The notes under the pieces are model-generated. The model was not told where the DNA came from and did no database searches. It saw nothing but the letters and a program-made list of their open reading frames with translations. Shown here piece by piece: positions 1 through 7,307 of a DNA stretch of 10,189 nucleotides. A program made the translations under genes and the position numbers. The stretch is from Cephalothrix simula (Eukaryota > Nemertea > Palaeonemertea > Archinemertea > Cephalotrichidae). The stretch covers positions 9,665 through 19,853 of the forward strand of contig JAXIUW010190291.1 in the NCBI GenBank assembly GCA_035591015.1, given 5' to 3'. Each line of letters starts with the position of its first letter. Position 1 is the first letter of the stretch.

Positions 1-270
1 CTGTGAAAAATTACCTGACCTTTTTCAGGCAACGCGTTAGCAAAAAAGATAAATCTTCAAAATATTCACAAGCAACATAACTTTATGATAACCGCAAAAA
101 TTTTTTATGCGTAAAGCGACAAATTTTTTTTGCGGAAACCTGGAAGAATAAGAATTCCCGGACTTTGTCACTTGTTATGAAATTCCCTGAATTTTTCATG
201 ATTTTTGAAGGCTAAATTAAAATTCCCCGACTCTTCCCCGATTTCGAATTAAAGGCGAGTGGCCACCCTA
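1..270. repeat. Dispersed repeat, copy A, truncated by window edge
   Basis: From about base 28 this stretch aligns in the same orientation to 9308-9660: shared words include aaaatattca, gataaccgc/aataaccgc, gaaacc-tggaagaata, atgaaattccctga and a terminal GTGGCCACC. Its right end (gtggccaccct, 259-269) resembles the inverted complement of the CAGGGTGGCAAC that opens copy B. The motif of repeated 'ttccctgacttttcc' is typical of short non-autonomous elements in invertebrate genomes. No coding potential is seen. Confidence 0.65.
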
Positions 271-1474
271 CCCAATTTGGCCTAAATAGGCAAATTCCAT
301 TGTTAGTTTTTCGCAATATGAATGCGCACCGATTTGCGACTGCGCAATGCACATATCTCAAAAACTATGAGTGCAATTTTTTTGCTCTTATTTGTGGTAT
401 ATAGTCTATTGACCATTCCGTAAAAATCCATAGCGATAATGTTCGGTGATTGTGACCGACGTTTGGCATGTTACTGGCCAACCGTGCCCATCGGTTTGAG
501 ACAGTAAACGACGCCGATTTATCCAAAATACAATGCTAGATAAACAGATTATCACATTGAACTAATTATTGGACATAATCGACGGTCTGTCACGAGAATG
601 AAAGCTTATAGGCTTAATAGTCTTATAACAAGAAAACAAATGGTCCGTTAATTAAACATTACTGTATGTGATCATTATTGTCACATCCGTAATAGTTTAC
701 AATCTGGTGGTAGGTCACTTACGCATTTTGACTTTGTTCAAAATTTTAACCGAACGCTAGTTTAATTGGCTTAAACGTGCCTCTCCTCATGAACAAAGTG
801 TTAAGAAGAATTACCTGTGATAATTCTTAACTATAATTTTATAATTTTTAATAATATTTTGATTAAAATAAACGCATGATATTATTTTCAATATAATAGG
901 TTATGCACGTACGGTTTAAAACGCCAAACGAATGTCACGTAATTACTTATTTTATATTTTTTGATGTTTTATTTTGGAACATTAATGAATAAAAAAAAAA
1001 TACTCACCATTCTCAAACATCTTAATCATTCAACCTATAAAAAGATACAAAAATAACGGTTAGACAGTCAAATTTAGAAACATTGTACTGATTCGATGAA
1101 AATAGACAAATTCTCATTTCAAAATTTCTATAATATGATAATCTAATAATATCACATATAATAAGTAATGATCTGAAACACGCACCATACTCTTAGTATT
1201 ATGCAAAAGTTCTTAAAATATCATAATCCTGCATATTCAAAACTTAAATTGGATTTAGAATGATATATAAGATATAATTAATGTAACATTATGGTAATTA
1301 AAATTTACGGTAAATCAAGATTTTCCACTTAGCAACGTAGCACTAGCTTCCTTACTCATCATCATAAGGCGGGAACCCACATTCACTTTAAATTTTTTCC
1401 TTTCCTTTTCTGAAAAAAATAAAGGTTTTTGTTAATAAAAAAAATTGATCAGATGTAAATTTTTATTATTTCAG
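271..1474. other. Upstream intron or flank, no gene recognised
   Basis: This is AT-rich DNA with no convincing open frame or Iroquois N-terminal wording. Because exon 1475-1596 starts with an acceptor and lacks a start codon, this is most simply an upstream Irx intron. A slightly more GC-rich patch (about 420-530 and 1330-1380) was examined and gave no supported exon. Confidence 0.5.
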
Positions 1475-1596
1475 AATTCCGCATACGGTCTCAAAGATAA
1501 CATTGAAGCATGGCGAACCCTTTCACAGTCAGCTTCAGCAGCATGTTACCCGTATGACACCACGGGTATGACAACAGCTTATCCATATATGAACAG
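1475..1596 (+). CDS. Irx: Irx exon a: conserved region before the homeodomain
   Basis: This 122-nt internal exon follows a T-rich acceptor (ttattatttcag) and ends at a gtaaaa donor. Read from its first base it encodes NSAYGLKDN, then EAWRTLSQS, then [18 protein letters not shown], leaving two bases (AG) that complete a Ser codon with the first base of the homeobox exon. The pattern of Tyr-Gly-Ile/Leu-Lys-Asp, a Trp-containing Ser/Thr stretch and Tyr-Pro-Tyr-Asp just before the homeodomain is shared by Iroquois proteins; Drosophila Caupolican has a comparable NPYGIKD segment. There is no plausible start codon here, since the nearest upstream ATG (1453) runs straight into TAA. At least one further 5' exon must therefore exist outside, or unrecognised within, bases 1-1474. 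Confidence 0.85.
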
Positions 1597-4500
1597 GTAA
1601 AATTTTTTTTTAATTTTTTCACATGTTTTTATTTAATCCTTTTAGTAGAACACATATCTAAACACCGTTTTAACTATGTAAATCCTTATCATTTCAATCT
1701 CTAAAGTTATCTAGTAATAATTATTTTTCATTTTTCTATTGAATTTTGAAGTTATAAATTTGTGGAGTCCGACAAGATTTTATCTTGTTAAAATTTTATG
1801 GTTATTTTGTGACAAAAGCTTCTAGTATATAGTTTCATTTGTGAAAGTAATAGTAATAACCTTTTACATAAAAAAACCTATTATTACTTGACAAAACGAT
1901 TATTTTGACAAAACGAATAGGTTGTCTACATTTTAAAGTGCAAAAATTCTTCCCGTCTGAGACGAGGATCTTATCTTGATTTTATCAGGAGCCGAAATTC
2001 TGAAATAACGTTTTTTTTTAATTGTTATTGCCGTTTTTATTGCGCCAAAACTTCGGCAAAATGATCCAATCATACAGTAAAACAAAAAAACTTTATACTT
2101 CAAAAAGGGAAAGCTTTACCTTACACGGGGCTTGTTTGTCCGTCGACCGAGTTCCATCGACCGTCGTCCGTCATACCCGCCGTCATATTCTATGTGTTGT
2201 ATGATAGGAATTCTTGAATTTTTCTTATAAAGAATATTCATATCATAAAGTAATTCACGGGACCTGAAAAATATTTTTTTATAAAAATGTAATTACAAAA
2301 AATGAAATAATCTGCCGTCTACAGATATTGTATATATTCAAAAGAAAACGTTTTCTTATTTAATTATTAAAAAGCTAAATTTCTAACTGAGATAGCAGGT
2401 CTCGAAGTCGAGACATACCGCGGTACAAGACCTTTAGGTGTGAGCTCTCCGGAGGAGGCATCGACGTGGGCCACCAGCGTCGTTTAATCACCGGCACGTA
2501 CATCCTACAGGCCTTTGATATCCCAGTTAGAGGACACTGGCGACTAGAATCTTGTGTCAAAGGTGAGGCTCGAACCCACGACCTTTCATTGTGAGCCAAG
2601 TCTCTTACCAAACTAAGGTATAACTATGTTGGAGAAAAATTCACAACATTTTGAGTATATTATAGGTAAAGATACAAGCCCCACCTATTTTTTATTTGGC
2701 TTTCTTAGGAAATTAGGAATTTTTGGTGGAAACATAGGGCAAAATTGATGTAAAATAGTAAATATAGGACAAATAGTAAACAAATATATATCCACAAAAC
2801 ACGTTATATCGCTGGTATAGCTTTCGTGCCTTTTCATTTTTAAATGTTTTATTTTTCTTTTGCCTATGTGCCGAGGGAAGCGAGGCGAGAAAATTTTTGA
2901 GTTTTAGACCCTCAGGATAGTTTTTTAACACTTTATTCTAATTTTTTTTCCAAATTTTGATCCATTGCCCCAAAATATTGAGGAAGATAGGACAAATTTG
3001 TCAAAATGAGAACAAAATTTTCAATAAAACTAGGAAATGCAATGTCAGGCTGAGGCAACCCACAATTCAATCGTTTGACTAGAATCAGTTGATTTCAACT
3101 TGCTTGAGACAAGCTAAATTTTTTCTTTTTGTGAATATGAACAATAGTATAATAATATTTTGACAAGCCGACATGTATTTTCTCCGATGTCAACACTGTC
3201 CAGATCACTGCTCCAGTGTAGGTTACCAGTGTATGTTCAAATCGGTAATATTCTTCTTTTGTGGTATTACCCTTATCGTTGGCGACATCGCAATTTCGTT
3301 GATCTTATCTGTTCGAAACGTCGCCAGACCCTGTCCATGCTTTGTTGAACGCCAATCTCTTCATGAACGCGCACGATTTGAAGATCGAACAGAAAAATCG
3401 TCCCTTTCAATTTGTGGTTGGAATAGCGCTACAATAAGATCATTAGTGTTAATAGTCAAGAGAATCAATCAATGACATTCGTTTTGAATTCTTAGCGGCG
3501 CCAGAAAAGGGCGCCAAAGCATTCCACAATGATAAAATAAGTTATGCCATGTAATATCGTAACTAATATGTTGATGCCGAAGGCGTTTTTATGTTATAAA
3601 CATCAAACTTACATAATTACATGAATTATTACATTAAAATATCTCTGTCATCCTATAAAATATTTTCTAAGTGGTTTAATTATATCAAAAAACATAAGGT
3701 GACCGATAACTACTCTTCTAAATGATCAAATATCAAAAACACAACTCCCGACACAAATTGCAAGGTCCTTAGCGATCATCTTCACTCTTTGCGGCGAACA
3801 GAAAATCACAAAATCCAATGGCCTCTTAAAAATAACAGCCAACGCAGCTCTCTTAAGCACTTTTTAAGAGTACTTGGTCGTCCCTTATGTCGAAAGAACA
3901 ATAGAGCGGCTTAATTTTTGAACCAGTATTAAATATATCGTTACTAGGTGCTAACCAGTAATAAATATATCGTTACTAGGTACATCTGAAAGGTATTAAC
4001 CAGTTTTTTTTTTGTGTTTCAGTTATGGTCCCATGGACCTTAATGGTGCTCGGCGAAAGAATGCAACGCGGGAGAGCACAAGCACTCTAAAAGCATGGCT
4101 ACAGGAACATATCAAAAACCCTTATCCAACAAAGGGTGAAAAAATAATGTTAGCTATAATTACTAAAATGACTCTTACTCAAGTTTCAACATGGTTTGCA
4201 AACGCGCGGCGGAGATTAAAGAAAGAAAATAAAATGACTTGGTCACCGAAAAATAGATGTGATGATGACGATGATGATGCAAGTATCAAAAGTGATGATG
4301 ATTTAGACGATGTTGTAGGTGAAAAAAAGAAAACAGACATCAAAGTGTGCTCAGGTAGATATCTAAAAAAATTCAATAATAAACATTTTTAAAAAATCAA
4401 AAAAAAAATTTAACCTATAATTTTTTTAAAATCAGCTTTCTATTTTTTTTTTTTACTTCTTACAGCTTCTCAAGTCTCTCTTCTTTCTAATTTTATGATT

Positions 4501-6748
4501 ACTTTTATTTTAGCGTTTCACTTGCCTAAATTTCTTTTGACAAAAAGTGTGATGTTCAGCTTTGCCCATTAAAAGCAAAATCAATTTGCAATGTCCAAAC
4601 TTCAACATAGAAGTTGACAAAATAAGCAAGATGTAGGAACTGAAAAACAAAATAAATAACTCATTTTATTTTTAAAAGGTTTTGGTTCTTATCTTCAAGT
4701 TCCTACCGGAAAGTTTTAACTCTCAATCACACAATTTTTTGACTTATTTGAACACAGAGAGCGCTTGTCAAACATAGCATTAAGAGTTGTTTGCTGACAG
4801 CACTCACAGCGGACAGTCTTCCAGGCTGGAAGAAGCAGATCAAGTTGAAACCAATTGCAATTAGGCATAAATTTCGGACTTCATTAAACAATGATCAATT
4901 ATGATTAACAGAAAAGCGTAGATGTCAAGTATTGCCTAGGTGTTTAGTTCCATGTCCGTACGAAATCAAATATCAGCAAACATTAAGATTAAATATTGAT
5001 GTTAAGTCAGAGAATTAATTACTGTTAATGTTTGTAGAATGAGATCTAGAACGACATCGCAAATCTCAAGCGACTTAAGCGATGAAATGCCTCCGCATCC
5101 CGTTGATATATCTTATTAAATCACGAGCGAGTAAATTGATGATTTAATCACTTAAATATTGATGATTAAATCACTAAAATATTGATGATTAAATCAGTAA
5201 AATATAATAAAACTAATTCTTTGCTATTATCATTGTTTTTACAGCTCTTGGAAGCCCAAGAAACGACGACGGAGCACGGTCGGAAAGTGACAATCAATCG
5301 GAGGACCGATCCCCTTCAGTGTTATCATCAGACCTCATAGATAGAAACGGAAACTTGGGACAATTTCAATCACCTTCAAACTCATTTAAAACCCAATCTA
5401 GTGACAATTTAAGTGATGAAAAAATGCAATCAAAGCCAAAAATATGGTCTCTTGCACAGACTGCTACGTCAAAAAGTCCACCGCTCGGTCGGCGCTCGCC
5501 TATAAATCTCTCACAGTCTATTGCATCAAGCAGACCAAGTACTTTTACTTCATCAATAGACGTTCCGAGTTTATGGGGGAAATCTCCATTATACTCATCA
5601 ATAAACTATCCTTCAGGGTTTTCAAGATACCCTTTAGGTAGTATGCCATATCCAACACCCAGTAAGCCAACAATCGGAGGATCTGATCTAAGTCAACCAT
5701 CATTATCTAGTCGTACCTCAGGTAAGATCACTAAAATTACTATAATCACTACTGATCACTAAAGATGTTCTTGAATACAAGAATCTATTCGCTCACCTTT
5801 GTTTACTAAAGTAGTATTGAACTTTGTTTTCTGAATAAGTTAGCTGTAAAACAGAAAAAGTTAAAACTTAGTTTTCGGGTTTTTTACAGATTCTCAAGTG
5901 TCAAGTTTGGATAGTTTGGTTCATCCAGCATTCGGTGCATTTAGACCAGTTGAAAAAAGTAAGTTTTAAGTTTTAACAACCAAAAAATATATATAATTTA
6001 GTTGTCGACACTCGACATACTTTACCAAAAGCCAACTTTCCACTTATGCTTTGTTAATGACTATGGGTGATCGGGCATCAAAAATATTATTTTAGACAAA
6101 TAAAATAAGGTGGGGCACTCGTAGGGTATCTTAGACCCTCTCTACATTACTAATATTTAACCGTGATTAAGTTAACCACTGGTTAATTGGTTAACTTTAA
6201 CTATGGTTAAAGTTTATCAGTTAAGACGAACTCTGATTAAATGTTGGTTAATTCAACCTTGTGGGTTTTGGAAATCGCGACTTAATCAATGATTAAATCA
6301 GAAATTAGCGTCTACATTACTAAAGTTGTTAAATCGACTTATTATTTAATCACAGGCAACAGTTAGTTAACCATGATTAAATGTTAATTTAAGTTAACTA
6401 TTTTGCTTCTACATTACTAGCATTTAACCATGGTTAGTTAACCATGGTTCAATGTTAGTAATGTAGACGGGGTAAGTTTTCTGCAGAAACCATTCTATGG
6501 TGGACGATCCTGTGCATCAAATTTTCTAATCTTCCCTTTCTTAGGAGGATAAAATTTTAGTCTATTTCCTTCCTAAGGAGGATAAAATTTTAGTCTATTT
6601 CTTTTCTTAAGAGGATAAAATTTTAGTCTATTTCTATTCATACATCCGTATTTGATTATTATAATTTTCAACGTTACATTTGTGTATGAAAACGACCAGT
6701 TATATATAATATATTTTTGTCTTTTCAGTTAATCAATTAGCGAAATAA
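1475..6748 (+). CDS. Irx: Iroquois-class TALE homeobox transcription factor, 5' partial, five exons
   Basis: Iroquois proteins are nuclear, sequence-specific DNA-binding factors that pattern body regions and neural territories; here the role is inferred from family membership. The coding exons are 1475-1596, 4023-4354, 5245-5721, 5890-5958 and 6729-6748. Every intron has GT-AG ends, and joining the exons keeps one frame with no internal stop, giving 1020 nt (339 residues plus TAA). In order the protein shows a conserved pre-homeodomain stretch (YGLKDN, YPYD), a 63-residue TALE homeodomain, an acidic Asp-rich segment, a Ser/Pro-rich region with [13 protein letters not shown], and an [10 protein letters not shown] motif close to the end. 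Family members are usually longer, about 400-700 residues, and the missing part is the N-terminus, expected on exons upstream of this window. Introns measure 2426, 890, 168 and 770 bp and carry repeats, while the coding exons are free of them. The protein looks intact and functional. Which Irx paralogue it is cannot be told from this window. Confidence 0.9.
2370..2625 (-). mobile_element. tRNA-derived SINE-like element, antisense to Irx
   Basis: On the minus strand the segment from about 2620 down to 2555 reads like a tRNA head. An A-box-like TTAGTTTGGTAAGAG is followed about 35 nt later by GGTTCGAGCC, an almost perfect B box of an RNA polymerase III internal promoter. About 180 nt of more GC-rich body follow, down to about 2375, and then an AT-rich tail (ttaataattaaataag on the minus strand). 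GC content differs sharply from the surrounding intron. A 78-codon minus-strand open frame here is a by-product of this element. The anticodon arm does not fold convincingly, so it is not a functional tRNA gene. Family assignment would need a repeat database. Confidence 0.65.
2640..3150. other. AT-rich intronic sequence with repeated 'ataggacaaat' words
   Basis: Short words such as ataggacaaat (about 2763 and 2989) and agggcaaaatt recur in this stretch, suggesting old repeat-derived DNA. A 72-codon minus-strand frame (2713-2931) is low-complexity, Lys/Tyr-rich and without a recognisable domain. No gene is supported. Confidence 0.35.
3270..3410 (-). pseudogene. Probable Tc1/mariner-like transposase fragment, decayed
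   Basis: Read on the minus strand from about 3410, one frame gives [19 protein letters not shown] directly followed by WRRFEQIRS, stopping near 3274. This resembles the helix-turn-helix part of Tc1/mariner-type transposases, where a pattern like R-I-V-x-x-H-E-x-G...V-W-R-R-F is common. A neighbouring frame continues with [13 protein letters not shown], suggesting a frameshift into the following linker. Stops and the lack of any DDE catalytic domain show that it is dead. The surrounding 3160-3480 is more GC-rich than the intron. The call rests on pattern resemblance only. A 100-codon plus-strand frame (3173-3475) overlaps it and is probably a shadow. Confidence 0.35.
3921..3984 (+). repeat. 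32-bp tandem duplication next to homeobox exon acceptor
   Basis: The two units, 3921-3952 and 3953-3984, share aaccagta.taaatatatc and gttactaggt and differ at very few positions. A third partial word (ttaaccag) follows just before the pyrimidine tract at 4003-4018. Each unit carries ctaac/ttaac-like words that resemble branch-point sequences, so the duplication sits in the 3' splice region of the homeobox exon. Confidence 0.85.
4023..4354 (+). CDS. Irx: Irx exon b: complete TALE homeodomain and acidic tail
   Basis: This exon follows a long T tract and cag acceptor and ends TCAG/gtagat. It begins YGPMDLNG and then encodes the whole 63-residue homeodomain (about 4048-4236), from [11 protein letters not shown] to [14 protein letters not shown] hallmarks are visible: the three extra residues in the helix 1-2 loop (NPYPTKGEK) and the recognition helix WFANARRR, with W48, F49, N51 and R53 in classical numbering. 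Position 50 is alanine, the Iroquois type. All key DNA-contact residues are present. The basic run RRRLKK probably also acts as a nuclear localisation signal. After MTWSPKNR comes an acidic stretch with six Asp in a row (4258-4278 region) and a second SDDDLDD cluster, as is common just after Irx homeodomains. Reading into the intron would give a short tail ending KHF and a stop at about 4390, which is a truncated form only if the intron were retained. Confidence 0.96.
4355..5244 (+). other. Irx intron after the homeobox exon (890 bp)
   Basis: This AT-rich intron runs between gtagat and tttttacag. Apart from poly-A and poly-T runs at its 5' end (4380-4460) and the tandem TAATCA-rich repeat at 5131-5205, I see no structured element and no coding potential. 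Confidence 0.85.
5131..5205 (+). repeat. Short tandem repeat rich in TGAT/TAATCA words
   Basis: There are three imperfect units of about 20-23 bp built on ATTGATGATTAAATCA (near 5137, 5158 and 5181), with the first unit reading gatttaatca. They lie 40-110 bp upstream of the exon c acceptor. The core overlaps generic homeodomain ATTA/TAAT sites, but in such AT-rich DNA this may be incidental. Confidence 0.75.
5245..5721 (+). CDS. Irx: Irx exon c: Ser/Pro-rich region with KPKIWSLA motif
   Basis: This 477-nt exon lies between a tttttacag acceptor and a perfect G/gtaagat donor. It continues the homeobox exon frame: split codon g+ct = Ala, then [24 protein letters not shown]. The region is rich in Ser, Pro, Asn and Gln and likely disordered. 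At 5433-5471 it encodes [13 protein letters not shown], followed by [11 protein letters not shown] (K/R)PK(I/L)WSLA(E/D/Q)xATS motif C-terminal to the homeodomain is characteristic of Iroquois proteins. Several SP pairs (SPSV, SPSN, SPPL, SPIN, SPLY) are possible proline-directed phosphorylation sites, which is inference only. The rest is Tyr/Pro/Ser-rich ([20 protein letters not shown]). Reading past the donor ends at TAA near 5762 after about 13 intronic codons. Confidence 0.9.
5722..5889 (+). other. Irx short intron (168 bp)
   Basis: The donor gtaagatc and acceptor gttttttacag are both strong. The phase is kept (phase 1 on both sides). No repeat is seen inside. Confidence 0.85.
5890..5958 (+). 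CDS. Irx: Irx exon d: short exon with [10 protein letters not shown] motif
   Basis: This is a 69-nt exon after a T-rich tract and tttttacag acceptor; the donor is A/gtaagt at 5959. The split codon g+at gives Asp, then [22 protein letters not shown], keeping the frame of the previous exon. The His-Pro-Ala-Phe...Phe-Arg-Pro-Val core looks like a conserved short C-terminal motif and may correspond to the short C-terminal 'IRO box' of the family. I infer this from its position and appearance and could not align it. If the donor is not used, translation continues SKF and stops at 5967-5969, giving a slightly shorter C-terminus. Confidence 0.78.
6135..6473. mobile_element. MITE-like element with 28-bp terminal inverted repeats
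   Basis: The left end, 6135-6162 (ACCCTCTCTACATTACTAAT, continuing to ACC), and the inverted complement of the right end, 6446-6473, match at 24 of 28 positions. The element is 339 bp and non-coding. The TIR core TCTACATTACT recurs internally in direct orientation at 6311 and 6408, and the sequence is full of TTAACC/GGTTAA words, including two AACCATGGTT palindromes at 6426-6435 and 6440-6449. This suggests a foldback element assembled from repeated terminal units. No clear target-site duplication could be read at the edges. Confidence 0.8.
6535..6640 (+). repeat. 33-bp tandem repeat, three copies
   Basis: The core GAGGATAAAATTTTAGTCTA begins at 6545, 6578 and 6611, an exact 33-bp period, with T/C-rich spacers (tttccttccta, tttcttttctta). 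Cores are identical, indicating recent expansion. It lies about 90-190 bp upstream of the terminal exon acceptor. Confidence 0.92.
6729..6748 (+). CDS. Irx: Irx last coding exon: six codons and stop
   Basis: A strong pyrimidine-rich acceptor (tttttgtcttttcag) ends at 6728. Joining to the 5958 donor gives a+tt = Ile, then NQLAK and TAA at 6746-6748. Only 20 coding bases lie in this exon and the remainder is 3' UTR. The acceptor quality and matching phase support it. It rests on splice signals rather than protein similarity, because the retained-intron reading also gives a near-immediate stop, so transcript data would settle which end is used. Confidence 0.65.
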
Positions 6749-7123
6749 TATTCCAAAGAGGCTGCTGTTTAACATTCCTCTGCGAACTATTCCACAAAAC
6801 TTTTTAAAAATCGGATACATAAGGAGTGATAATACAGACACTCAGGCGTCAACAAGTCAAAATGCCCTGCTTTAAAGACAATTTACGTTATTGCAATACA
6901 GTAAACTATCCATTATAATGTGGTGCAAAACTGTTTAACGAAAAGACGTTTAAGGCAGTTAAAATGTTTAAAATTTGAATCTCAGAATCTAAATTTAAGT
7001 TTACAGACAATACGATATTGCGAAACGCAATTATAAAGCAGTGGCAAAATACGTGAAATTAAATAATTAGTGTTCTGTGATTGATGCTGATTATACTTAT
7101 ACTTTGTGCTACTAATGATGGAG

Positions 7124-7129
7124 AATAAA
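7124..7129 (+). promoter_or_regulatory. Candidate poly(A) signal AATAAA, proximal
   Basis: This canonical hexamer lies about 375 nt after the Irx stop codon. A GT-containing stretch (gacttggtgacg) follows within 20 nt. It is one of three candidates, and the AT-rich background makes chance hexamers likely. Confidence 0.35.
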
Positions 7130-7301
7130 TGACTTGGTGACGATTAAATTGAACAAAAAACATCTTATTTACAAAAGCAATTTTTCATCTTTTTGAGAAA
7201 TTCAAAAGGTTATTACCAAGACCAATTCACGGTGCATTTTGGTATACAAATAGTAACTGTTCTTATTCTTATTGCGTGTACTTAAATTTAAAAATAGGGC
7301 A

Positions 7302-7307
7302 AATAAA
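7302..7307 (+). promoter_or_regulatory. Candidate poly(A) signal AATAAA, middle
   Basis: This canonical hexamer lies about 555 nt after the Irx stop and is followed by a T-rich sequence (cttatcctttgttg) that could serve as the downstream element. Confidence 0.35.

Larger units (their letters stand above)
1597..4022 (+). other. Irx intron before the homeobox exon (2426 bp)
   Basis: The intron is bounded by gtaaaa and a polypyrimidine tract plus cag. It holds a direct repeat of TTGACAAAACGA (about 1888-1918), an antisense SINE-like element (about 2370-2625), a decayed transposase-like fragment (about 3270-3410), a small hairpin (CTCTTAA/TTAAGAG, 3850-3870) and a 32-bp tandem duplication (3921-3984). 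Small open frames inside it coincide with these repeats or low-complexity sequence and are not genes. Confidence 0.85.
5959..6728 (+). other. Irx last intron (770 bp)
   Basis: The donor is gtaagt and the acceptor tttttgtcttttcag. The intron carries a MITE-like element (6135-6473) and a 33-bp tandem triplicate (about 6535-6640), which together make up more than half of its length. Confidence 0.7.

Noticed and set aside
1320-1400. Upstream Irx exon in a slightly GC-richer patch
   Set aside because: No frame gives Iroquois-like wording and no matching acceptor-donor pair keeps phase with exon a.
2022-2204. 60-codon plus-strand open frame
   Set aside because: No recognisable domain, low-complexity start, lies within the Irx intron and lacks splice or translation support.
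2375-2611. 78-codon minus-strand open frame
   Set aside because: It coincides with the SINE-like element, including its tRNA-like B box; the open frame follows from the element's GC-rich body.
2555-2625. Functional tRNA gene on the minus strand
   Set aside because: A and B boxes are recognisable, but the acceptor and anticodon stems do not pair convincingly and the sequence continues into a SINE-like body.
2713-2931. 72-codon minus-strand open frame
   Set aside because: Lys/Tyr-rich low-complexity translation with no domain, inside intron.
3173-3475. 100-codon plus-strand open frame with Cys-rich start and a hydrophobic stretch
   Set aside because: The opposite strand shows a better, transposase-like reading, and joining it into the Irx transcript would disrupt the conserved junction just before the homeodomain.
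4179-4376. 65-codon minus-strand frame opposite the homeobox exon
   Set aside because: Antisense shadow of the Asp-rich and homeodomain codons (poly-Ser from GAT/GAC runs).
5444-5641. 65-codon plus-strand frame overlapping exon c
   Set aside because: Different frame from the conserved Irx coding frame; shadow.
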